In this document: positions 55,461 through 64,000 of the stretch, one piece after another
Layout: each line of letters starts with the position of its first letter
Position numbering within the stretch: the stretch's first letter is position 1
Assembly: GCA_905182755.1 (NCBI GenBank)
Contig: CAJJCS010000002.1
Coordinates: 62,001-126,000 of the forward strand
DNA length: 64,000 nt
Direction: 5' to 3'
From: Aequorivita sp. HC6-5
Lineage (GTDB): Bacteria; Bacteroidota; Bacteroidia; Flavobacteriales; Flavobacteriaceae
The notes under the pieces: model-generated
What the model saw: the letters and a program-made list of their open reading frames with translations, nothing else
Databases searched by the model: none
Told to the model about the DNA's origin: nothing
Program-made: the position numbers and the translations under genes

Positions 55461-56154
55461 TTAAAAATTACAATAACAGGGTTCTCTACCAAAAGTAAAT
55501 GAAAAAGTAATGCCCGTAAAGACATACCAATCATTATTATTTTGATTTCCAAATTTTAAATCTTGTGATTGGTTATCTCCTTGCGATGGATTGCTTGCAT
55601 CGATATTATCTGTAAATGCATACCTAGCTCCAATCTCGAAAGCTCCAATTAATTTTGTACTTAGGGTTGCTTTATACCCAAGTACCATTGGGATTGCAAA
55701 TGCACCAGTTTGGTTGTATTGAGTTGTGTCACCCTGGGCATCACTTAAAGAGGCCTGATTAATAAAATAGGTGATTCCTGTGATATAGATAGGGCGCTGC
55801 AGCTGGAGCTCCAGAGTTTAAATTGAACTCCCAAAAGGTGTACTCTAGCCCTGCAGAAAATTCTTTAATATTGTTTTGAAAAGAGTAGCCTCTTTGTTTT
55901 CTTCTACCTTCTTTACTGTCTGCATCATTTCCTTCTGCTTTGGCTATAATGGCCGAAAAACGGAATGAATGCCTCTGGCTTCTGTTCCATTTAAAAACAC
56001 CGCCAAATGCTAGTGTATTTGGATTGACATACGTTGTACTACCAACATCTCCAATTACATTTGCCCCGCCAACAAAACCACCCAGCTCAAATGTCTGTGA
56101 AGCTCCTTTTTGTATGCAAAAAAGCACTAAAAAAACTACCGTTAAATACCTCAT
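55461..56154 (-). CDS. DUF6089-like outer-membrane beta-barrel protein, frameshifted
   Basis: FELGGFVGGANVIGDVGSTTYVNPN...; continues in another frame YIYITGITYFINQASLSDAQG...ITFSFTFGREPCYCNF*. Confidence 0.8.
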
Positions 56155-56254
56155 AAGTTTTAAAAAGTTCGCAAATATAACAATAAACTTGGCACTACCC
56201 CACCATAACAGCCATAGTCTAGATTGATAAACAATTTTTAGTGTTTTTTATTGC

Positions 56255-57139
56255 TTAGTTTCTTTTGTCTTCTCCCCAAAGTAGTTTTTTCCGAAGTGTT
56301 TTAATAAAACTCTCTTCTATGGGCTGCACAAATTTAATAGTGAAGGGTGCTTTTTTAATGGTGATTACCGTCTCGTTTTCAAGGGTTACAATTCTAGAGT
56401 CTAAAGACACTAAATGGGTATCTTCTCTTCCCGAAACTTTAAGGGTTACCACACTATTATCTGGAACAACAAGAGGTCTAACATTTAAGTTATGAGGCGC
56501 AATGGGCGTGAGTATGATACTTTCATTGCTAGGTTCAATCACAGGGCCACCACAGCTCAATGAATAGCCTGTAGATCCTGTAGGGGTAGATATTATTAAC
56601 CCGTCAGACCAGTAAGAGGTTAGGTATTCTGAGTTAATAGTGGTTTCTACTTTAATCATTGAGGTTGTATTTTTTCTATTAACGGCCACCTCGTTTAATG
56701 CAAAATTCAAGGGAGTAATCTCCTTGTTTGATGGACTCGTTTCTATAGATAATAAGGAACGCTCAGAGATGTAATAGTTGCCCTCGAGTATCTCTGTAAT
56801 ACTTGCGGTTATATCTTGTTTTTGTATGGTAGCTAGAAACCCAAGTCTTCCTGTGTTTACTCCAACAATTGGGATGTCAAGATCTCGTACAAATGTGATG
56901 GATTTTAAAATAGTGCCATCCCCTCCGATGCTAAAAAACAGATCATAGCTAGTGTCTAATTTTGTAAAACTTGCCAGGTTAGATAAGTCTGTATGAAAAG
57001 ATTGGTTCTCTCTCATAAGCGCTAAAAAGTTTTTTTCCACCACAATTTCAACTCCTTTACTTTGCAATGCATTGAGAATTGCCTGTATGTGAGTTTCAGA
57101 ATTTTTGTGGTAAAATTGGCCGTAGATCCCTATTTTCAT
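56255..57139 (-). CDS. nadK: NAD kinase
   Basis: FFSIGGDGTILKS, GVNTGRLGFLA, ISTPTGSTGYSLSCGGP. Confidence 0.96.
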   Translation of the reverse strand: MKIGIYGQFYHKNSETHIQAILNALQSKGVEIVVEKNFLALMRENQSFHTDLSNLASFTKLDTSYDLFFSIGGDGTILKSITFVRDLDIPIVGVNTGRLGFLATIQKQDITASITEILEGNYYISERSLLSIETSPSNKEITPLNFALNEVAVNRKNTTSMIKVETTINSEYLTSYWSDGLIISTPTGSTGYSLSCGGPVIEPSNESIILTPIAPHNLNVRPLVVPDNSVVTLKVSGREDTHLVSLDSRIVTLENETVITIKKAPFTIKFVQPIEESFIKTLRKKLLWGEDKRN

Positions 57140-57141
57140 AA

Positions 57142-57798
57142 CTACATCTTTAGGTATTTGTCAAGGTATTGAGACCTTTTTTTTAGATCTTCAATAAATC
57201 GATCTTCTTGATGATTAGACACTACGTTATAGTTGTATCTTCTAAAAGTTTGAACGATAGCATTGATGCCTGTGTGCCCAACCTTAATAGTGATTTGAGT
57301 GATGTCATTCTCCATTTTTGAGATAAACACCCCTAAAATCTTTGCATCATTGCTTTCTACAATTTGACAAATTTCAGAAAAAGAATAATCTGCGGTACCT
57401 TTTTCAATAACAATAATGCCTCCCGCCTCTCCTAGAAAAGGAGTGTCGTTAAAGATGTTCATGATGTCACTCAGCTCATAATACCCAAGGTATTTGTAGT
57501 TGTCTGTCAATACAGGCATAATAGTGGTATTGTTCAGGGCAAAAGCCTCAAGTATGTCTATCCAATTGGTGTGCTGTTTTACATGAAATGACTCTAAAGA
57601 GTATTGATATGCCTCTAGGGTTTTATCTGCGTCATAGCAATGAATGTCATTTTCTGAAATTGCACCTTCAAAAACCCCATCTTTGGTCACAGGGATGTGT
57701 GAGTAGGTGAGCTGGTTGAAAGCGTTTTGAACCTCACTTACTTTGGTGGTAAGGTCAAAAGGGGTGATGTCATTTATGATATATTGTTGTGTGTTCAC
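57142..57798 (-). CDS. CBS domain-containing protein
   Basis: 218 aa; paired CBS-like segments (FNQLTYSHIPVTKDGVFEGAISEND, NNTTIMPVLTDNYKYLGYYELSDI). Confidence 0.85.
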   Translation of the reverse strand: MNTQQYIINDITPFDLTTKVSEVQNAFNQLTYSHIPVTKDGVFEGAISENDIHCYDADKTLEAYQYSLESFHVKQHTNWIDILEAFALNNTTIMPVLTDNYKYLGYYELSDIMNIFNDTPFLGEAGGIIVIEKGTADYSFSEICQIVESNDAKILGVFISKMENDITQITIKVGHTGINAIVQTFRRYNYNVVSNHQEDRFIEDLKKRSQYLDKYLKM

Positions 57799-57881
57799 AG
57801 CAAAGGTTTTTATGCAAAATACTTAAAATATAGTTTCAAAACTGTGCTTAAGCATTGTATTTTTGTTTCAAATATATAATG

Positions 57882-58595
57882 ATGACAAAGTTAAGTGTAA
57901 ATATTAATAAAATTGCAACATTGCGTAACGCTCGTGGTGGTAATTACCCTAGTGTAGTGCAGGTGGCAAAAGATGTACAGTTGTTTGGCGCCCATGGCGT
58001 AACAATACATCCGCGTCCAGATGAGCGTCATATAAGGTACCAAGATGCCTATGATTTAAAACAGGCCGTGACAACAGAGTATAACATTGAAGGGAATCCT
58101 ATTGCTAAGTTTATGGATATGGTTTTAAAAATAAAACCAACTCAGGTTACCTTGGTGCCAGATAGTATAGATGCAATTACCTCAAATGCAGGATGGGATA
58201 CTCTAAAACACAAAGATTTTTTAAGTGAAGTAATTTCAGAATTTAAAAACAGCGGTATCCGCACATCGATATTTGTAGATCCATCTTTAAAGGCAGTAGA
58301 AGGGGCAGCCAATGTTGGTGCAGACAGAATAGAATTATACACAGAGGCCTTTGCAAAGCAGTATTCTTTAGGAGATTTTGAGGCTATAGTACCTTATGAT
58401 GCCTGTGCAAAACTAGCACATCAATTAGGGATGGGAGTAAACGCTGGTCATGATTTATCTTTAGATAACATTGCATTTTTTGCTAAAAATGTATCACATC
58501 TAGCAGAGGTTAGTATTGGTCATGCGCTTATTTCTGAGGCAATTTATAAAGGCTTGCAGCCTACCATTGAGGCTTATTTGTCTAAACTAGTATAG
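57882..58595 (+). CDS. pdxJ: Pyridoxine 5'-phosphate synthase
   Basis: LSVNINKIATLRNARGGNYPSV, GVTIHPRPDERHI, GVNAGHDLSLDN. Confidence 0.96.
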   Translation: MTKLSVNINKIATLRNARGGNYPSVVQVAKDVQLFGAHGVTIHPRPDERHIRYQDAYDLKQAVTTEYNIEGNPIAKFMDMVLKIKPTQVTLVPDSIDAITSNAGWDTLKHKDFLSEVISEFKNSGIRTSIFVDPSLKAVEGAANVGADRIELYTEAFAKQYSLGDFEAIVPYDACAKLAHQLGMGVNAGHDLSLDNIAFFAKNVSHLAEVSIGHALISEAIYKGLQPTIEAYLSKLV

Positions 58596-58598
58596 GGT

Positions 58599-59361
58599 AT
58601 GATATTACACTCACAAATAATAGGAACCGGCACACCCTTTGTAATTCTTCATGGGTTTTTGGGTATGAGTGATAACTGGAAAAGTCTTGGGAAAAAGTTT
58701 GCCAATCAAGGATACCAAATGCACCTTATTGATCAGCGAAATCACGGCAGAAGCTTTCATGATTCTGTTTTTACTTATCAGGCTATGGCTGCAGATTTGT
58801 TAACTTATTGTGAGCATCACAATCTTGATCAAGTGGTTTTGCTAGGGCACTCTATGGGCGGCAAAACAGCTATGGAGTTTGCTACTGCTCACCCAGAAAG
58901 GGTGTCAAAATTAATTATTGCAGATATAGCTCCTAGGCAGTATGGTGAGCACCATCAAGATATTTTAAAAGGCCTTGGTTTATTAGATTTTTCTATTATT
59001 AATTCTAGGGCTAAGGCCAGACGAGGTTTTGGCAAGTTATATTAAGGAGCCAGGTGTGCGACTTTTTTTACTTAAAAATGTATACTGGATTGAAAAAAAG
59101 CAACTAGCTCTTAGAGTTAATTTACCTGTGGTTACCAAAGAAATTGCTCAAGTGGGTAAAGCGCTTGCTACTACTGCAGTTTTTAACAAAGAGACCTTGT
59201 TTGTTCGTGGAGAAAACTCTGGATATATAAGCTCTTTAGATGAAATTTCCATACAAAAACACTTCCCTAAAAGCCAAATAAAGACCATTTTGGGAGCTGG
59301 CCATTGGTTACACGCAGAAAATCCTCAGCAATTTCATCAAATTGTTGTGGATTTTTTATAA
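58599..59361 (+). CDS. Alpha/beta fold hydrolase, frameshifted near 59020
   Basis: VILHGFLGMSDNWKSLGKKFA, DQRNHGRSFH, GHSMGGKTAM; C-terminal GAGHWLHAENP in the other frame. Confidence 0.9.
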
Positions 59362-59473
59362 CATTGCAAAGTAAAATGTATTGTACACACCCAATAATTG
59401 CATAATTGGTAAAATTTGAGTGTTATATAAGCTATATTTATAAAAATTAATCTTTAACTAAACGTAAACAATT

Positions 59474-60742
59474 ATGAAAAAAGTATTACTCCTCACGGTG
59501 TTATTTCTTGCAACGGCTGTTACTTATGCCGGTGGGTATAGGGTGAGTCTTCAAGGAAACAAAGCCTTGGCAATGGGTCATACAGGTGTTGCTGTAATTA
59601 ACAGTAGTGAACTTGTATTTTTTAACCCAGCAGGGTTAGTGTACCTAGAAAACAAATTAAGTGTATCTGTTGGCGCCCATGGTGTTCTTGCAGATGTTTC
59701 TTACCAAAACTCTGCAACAGGAGAAACCGCAATGACAGAGGCTGGTGTTGGTACACCATTTTATGCATACATATCTTACCAGGCTAACGATTGGCTTGCA
59801 TTTGGTTTAGGGATTTACACCCCTTACGGAAGTACTGTTGCCTATGAAGATGACTGGGCTGGATCTCACCTTGTTAATAATATAGCACTTCAGGCTATTT
59901 TTGTACAACCAAGTGTATCTGTTAAAATCACTGACAAATTTAGTGTTGGTGGTGGACCAATCTACGCAACAGGTGGTGTTAACTTTAACAAAAACCTTAA
60001 CAGAACTCTTGTAGATCTTGACGGAAACAGATCTGAGGTAACTTTGGAGCAAACTGGAATTAGTAACTGGGGTTGGACCGCAAGTGCTATGTTAAGAGCT
60101 TCTGAGAATTTAACTGTTGGTGTGAATTACCGCTCAGAGATAATTCTTAGCGCAGAAGATGGAGATGCTACTTTTGAGAACATTCCTAACTCTCCACTAA
60201 CTCCTTTCTCAGACACAACCTTTAGTGCAGATTTACCACTTCCTGCAGAACTTACAATGGGTCTTTCTTATAAGCACAGTGATTTCTTGTTTGCCTTTGA
60301 TTACAACATGACGTATTGGAGCGCCTATGAATCTTTAGCTGTTGTTTTCGGAAATGACACACCAGATTCTGTACTTCTTAGAAATTACAAAGATGCGTCT
60401 ACCTACAGATTTGGAGTACAATATGAGGCATCAGAGTCTTTCACCCTAAGAGGTGGATACTACTTTGATGAATCTCCAGTACAATCTGGATATTTTGCAC
60501 CAGAGACTCCTCGTAACGATAGTAACGGGTATACTGCTGGTTTAACATTTAAAGTAGGTGACCGCCTAGAAATTGATGCTTCTTTCTTGTATTTACAATT
60601 TGATGAAGTAGATGCTTCTTATGATTACTTCGTTGAAGGATCTGGAGGACCTGCTGGTTTAATTAATCAGTACTCAAGTTTTGGAGGAACTTATAAATCA
60701 AGTGTATTTGTACCAGGTTTAGGTATCACTTACAAACTTTAA
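59474..60742 (+). CDS. OmpP1/FadL/TodX family outer-membrane transporter
   Basis: GGYRVSLQGNKALAMGHTGVAVINSSELVFFNPAGL. Confidence 0.9.
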   Translation: MKKVLLLTVLFLATAVTYAGGYRVSLQGNKALAMGHTGVAVINSSELVFFNPAGLVYLENKLSVSVGAHGVLADVSYQNSATGETAMTEAGVGTPFYAYISYQANDWLAFGLGIYTPYGSTVAYEDDWAGSHLVNNIALQAIFVQPSVSVKITDKFSVGGGPIYATGGVNFNKNLNRTLVDLDGNRSEVTLEQTGISNWGWTASAMLRASENLTVGVNYRSEIILSAEDGDATFENIPNSPLTPFSDTTFSADLPLPAELTMGLSYKHSDFLFAFDYNMTYWSAYESLAVVFGNDTPDSVLLRNYKDASTYRFGVQYEASESFTLRGGYYFDESPVQSGYFAPETPRNDSNGYTAGLTFKVGDRLEIDASFLYLQFDEVDASYDYFVEGSGGPAGLINQYSSFGGTYKSSVFVPGLGITYKL

Positions 60743-60762
60743 TCTAAAAAAAACTAATTAAG

Positions 60763-62294
60763 ATGAAAAATACTATAAAATTTATGATTGGTTTGCTTGC
60801 CATTGGTTTGGTAAGTTGTGAGCCAGAATTTGAAAATGCAGTAACCGATGAAGGTTTCTACGACGCAGGAGATGCAGATTTCTCAACCTATGTATCTCTT
60901 GGTGCATCTATAACTGCTGGAACTGCAGATGGAACAATTTACAAGTCTGCACAAGAAAACTCGTATCCAAGTATTGTTGCTCAACAATTTGGTTTTGTTG
61001 GCGGTGGAGATTTTACCCAGCCACTTACCTCAGATAATTTAGGAGGTTTGCTATTAAACGGAGAACCGCTTCCTGGATACGGAACTAGGTTGGTTTTATC
61101 TGCAGATGAGAATGGGAATCCTTTTCCAACACCATTAGACTGGAACACCTACTACAGATGTAGCAACAAGTGCTACAGGACCTTTTAATAATATGGGAGT
61201 TCCGAGGCTGCAAAAAGTTTTCATTTAGTACGCCAGGTTATGGAATCTTTGCTGGTATTGCTAACGGTACTGCAAACCCTTGGTATGCAAGATTTGCAAC
61301 CAGTGCATCTTCAACAGTAATTGATGACGCAGTTTCTTTGAATCCAACCTTTTTTAGTTTGTGGATTGGTAATAATGATGTTTATTCATATGCTTCTCAG
61401 GGAGGTATTGGTGTAGACCAATTAGGGAATTCAGATATTAGCACTTATGGCTATAGAGACATTACAGATCCAAATGCATTTGCTACTGCATATAGCGCTC
61501 AAGTAGATGCGCTTACTAGCTAATGGGGCTAAAGGAGTGTTAGTAAACATCCCAGATGTAACATCTCTTCCTTACTTTACAACTGTGCCACCGCGATCTA
61601 TACCCTTAGATGCTGCAACAGCAGGAGCTGTTAATGCACAGTTTGCATTATATAATGGTGCACTAGGACAATTAGTTGCAGGTGGATTTATTTCTGCAGA
61701 AGAAGCTGCTATTCGTGCAATTAATTTTGTAGAAGGTGTCAACTACCCTATCATGACAGATGTAGATTTAACAGATGTAACAGCCATCCTTATAGGAGCT
61801 GGTTTAGACCCGCAAACGCTGCACTTTTAGGTCAGTTACGTCAAGTAAAAAGTGATGATTTAGTGGTGTTAACAGCATCTAGTGTTTTAGGTACCACACC
61901 AGACCCTTCAAACCCATTAGGTGTTGTAGGTGTTTCTATACCATTACAAGACGTTTTTGTTTTAACATCTACAGAAAAAGCACGTGTAGATACAGCTGCA
62001 CAGTCTTTTAATGCTATTATCGAAGGATTAGCAGCTGCTAATGAGCTTGGATATGTTGATGCAAATGCTGCTTTAGCTGAAGTTGCCTCAACGGGCCATG
62101 CTTTTAATGGAGGTGTTATGACTAATGCTTATGTAACAGGTGGTGCTTTTTCTCTTAGACGGAGTACACTTAACGCCAAGAGGATATGCTTTTGCGCAAA
62201 TTCAATTATTGATGTAATTAACACAACCTATAATGCTTCTATCCCAAAAGTGGATATTGGTACGTATGGTACAGTAACTTTGCACAACAATTAA
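60763..62294 (+). CDS. SGNH/GDSL-like lipoprotein, multiply frameshifted
   Basis: Lipobox GLVSC; YVSLGASITAGTADG, FFSLWIGNNDVYSYA; reading frame broken at about 61140-61230, 61510, 61820-61860 and 62150. Confidence 0.75.
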
Positions 62295-62313
62295 GTAGCA
62301 TTTAATACAATTT

Positions 62314-62351
62314 AAAAAACCCCAGATAGAAGTTCTATCTGGGGTTTTTTT
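62314..62351. terminator. Intrinsic terminator
   Basis: AAAAAACCCCAGATAGA-agt-TCTATCTGGGGTTTTTTT. Confidence 0.85.
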
Positions 62352-62406
62352 ATGCCTTTATATGTTGTAAGGATGTTCTTTTTTCAAGCTAACTATAGGG
62401 ATGTAG

Positions 62407-63231
62407 TTATTGTATCCTAAAGGTAATTACAGGCATGTTGGCATGATTTACTAAATCCTCGCTTATACTACCATTAAAAAAGTGTGAAAGCCCCCTACGT
62501 CCATGGGTGCTTGTTCCTATTAGTTTTGCGCCTTTCATTTTAGCAAACTGCAAAATACCATCCTCAACAGAGTAGGCGTTGTGTATGTTGATGGTGTGGT
62601 TTTCTTCTTTTGAATCTTTAATAAAATCTTGCATGAGTTTATTTGCCTGCTCTGTAGTTTTAAATCCTGCAGGAGTATTTACGTATAGTAAATGCATTTT
62701 TGCATCCATGGCTTTAGCAAATTTTTGTGCCTGGGTAAAACTCCAACGACTCTCTTCTCCAAAATCTGTAGCAAAAACAAAGTCTTTAATGTTAAAATCT
62801 GTATGCTCGTTTTTAATCACCAAAACAGGTATGTTGGCAGTGCGCACTACCTTTTCTGTATTGCTACCAATAAACAGTTCTTTTATCCCGTTAGCCCCAT
62901 GAGATCCCATTACAATAAGGTCAATGTCTTTTTCTTCAACGGTTCTATTAATATCACTATATATTTGGTCATGCCCAATCGCTTCATGTATCTCAATAGG
63001 GCCTAGATAGTCTTTTTTTAAAAGCGCTTCAAAGCTTTTTTCTGCCAGTTTTATAAAGTATAAAGACTCTGGCATGCTTGCGTTGTTTTGCACCCCTCGA
63101 ATTTGAGATGGCATGTCCAGGGAGTGTAAGAGGTAAATTTCACTATTGTGCTTGGTTGCAATCTCTACAGCTACTTTTAATGCATTTTCTGCTTGTGATG
63201 AAAAATCTGTTGGAACAAGGATGCGTTTCAT
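62407..63231 (-). CDS. Universal stress protein family, two tandem USP domains
   Basis: RILVPTDFSSQAENALKVAVEIA, VMGSHGANGIKELFIGSNTEKVVR, GTSTHGRRGLSHFFNGSISEDLV. Confidence 0.92.
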   Translation of the reverse strand: MKRILVPTDFSSQAENALKVAVEIATKHNSEIYLLHSLDMPSQIRGVQNNASMPESLYFIKLAEKSFEALLKKDYLGPIEIHEAIGHDQIYSDINRTVEEKDIDLIVMGSHGANGIKELFIGSNTEKVVRTANIPVLVIKNEHTDFNIKDFVFATDFGEESRWSFTQAQKFAKAMDAKMHLLYVNTPAGFKTTEQANKLMQDFIKDSKEENHTINIHNAYSVEDGILQFAKMKGAKLIGTSTHGRRGLSHFFNGSISEDLVNHANMPVITFRIQ

Positions 63232-63323
63232 AGGCTGTATATTAGGATTAATAAAAATTTCTTACATGAAGATACAAAAAAATAATGTGCTGCGCTAAGG
63301 TTTTTTAATATCAAATAAAGTAC

Positions 63324-63331
63324 TATATTTG
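63324..63331 (+). promoter_or_regulatory. Bacteroidetes-type -7 element upstream of rimP
   Basis: TATATTTG (TAnnTTTG). Confidence 0.6.
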
Positions 63332-63354
63332 CACAGAATTTATGATGAGAAAAG

Positions 63355-63380
63355 GAGGGGACAGCTAGTCCCCTCTTTTT
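63355..63380 (+). promoter_or_regulatory. Terminator-like hairpin in the rimP-nusA leader (candidate attenuator)
   Basis: GAGGGGAC-agcta-GTCCCCTC followed by TTTTT, between the promoter and the rimP ATG at 63395. Confidence 0.55.
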
Positions 63381-63394
63381 ATAACCAAAATTTA

Positions 63395-63859
63395 ATGAGA
63401 GAAAAAGTCACCCAATTATTAAATGAAGCATTAAAAGAACATACCCATTTGTTCTTGATTGATATGGAAATTGCTTCAGACAATAAAATTGCTGTTATTA
63501 TAGACGGTGATCAGGGAGTAACAGTAGAAGATTGTATTGCAATAAGCAGGGCTATAGAGCATAATTTAGATAGAGAAGAAGAAGATTTCTCTTTAGATGT
63601 TCTTTCTGCGGGTGTTTCACGCCCACTTAGCTTGCCAAGGCAGTACAAGAAAAATCTAGGTAGAAACCTGCAAGTAAAAACAACACAGGGCCAAACCATA
63701 GAAGGTAAGATTACACAAACAACAGATACCGAGGTAACCCTAGAGTGGAAAGCTCGTGAGCCAAAGCCTGTTGGAAAAGGAAAAGTAACGGTTCAAAAAC
63801 AAGCGGTACTTCCTTACACAGATATTGTAGAAGCAAAAGTTATGGTAACATTTAATTAA
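63395..63859 (+). CDS. rimP: Ribosome maturation factor RimP
   Basis: MREKVTQLLNEALKEHTHLFLIDMEI.., DVLSAGVSRPLSLPRQYKKNLGR; followed by nusA. Confidence 0.93.
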   Translation: MREKVTQLLNEALKEHTHLFLIDMEIASDNKIAVIIDGDQGVTVEDCIAISRAIEHNLDREEEDFSLDVLSAGVSRPLSLPRQYKKNLGRNLQVKTTQGQTIEGKITQTTDTEVTLEWKAREPKPVGKGKVTVQKQAVLPYTDIVEAKVMVTFN

Positions 63860-63865
63860 AATGAT

Positions 63866-64000
63866 ATGGAAAATTTAGCGTTAATTGATTCGTTTTCAGA
63901 ATTTAAAGACGATAAACAGATTGATAGAGTAACCCTGATGGCGATACTTGAAGATGTTTTTAGAAATGCTCTAAAGAAAAAATACGGGAGTGATGATAAT
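63866..64000 (+). CDS. nusA: Transcription termination/antitermination factor NusA, N-terminus (truncated by window edge)
   Basis: MENLALIDSFSEFKDDKQIDRVTLMAILEDVFRNALKKKYGSDDN. Confidence 0.9.
   Translation, partial: MENLALIDSFSEFKDDKQIDRVTLMAILEDVFRNALKKKYGSDDN

Noticed and set aside
1-64000. Search for a defense island, prophage, integron or transposon
   Set aside because: No integrase, transposase, restriction, toxin-antitoxin or phage structural proteins recognised; gene order looks like core Flavobacteriia chromosome.

Overview
This is a 64 kb Flavobacteriia-type (Bacteroidetes) chromosomal window, almost entirely housekeeping genes. It carries dxs (partial), tadA, csp, aspS, a TetR-controlled RND efflux operon, a polyprenyl diphosphate synthase, sucA/odhB, tatD, ansA, tRNA-Ser, an ExbB/ExbD cluster, rpoN, asnS, the rplM-rpsI-rpsB-tsf-pyrH-frr block, polA, nifU-like, a giant T9SS type-B repeat protein with PorP/SprF, murI-ompH-ompH-bamA-uppS-nadK, pdxJ, fadL-like, a USP gene and rimP/nusA (partial). 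I see no CRISPR array, prophage, transposon or defense island. The most interesting items are: (1) a secreted PETase/cutinase-like polyester hydrolase with a T9SS C-terminal domain; (2) an apparent stand-alone structured small RNA with promoter-like box and terminator at about 3373-3503; (3) a perfect inverted repeat inside the tetR promoter; (4) a terminator-like hairpin in the rimP-nusA leader; and (5) many single-base frameshifts, mostly next to short homopolymer runs and including essential genes such as bamA, which look like sequencing error. All calls come from reading the sequence and supplied ORFs; no database search was run.
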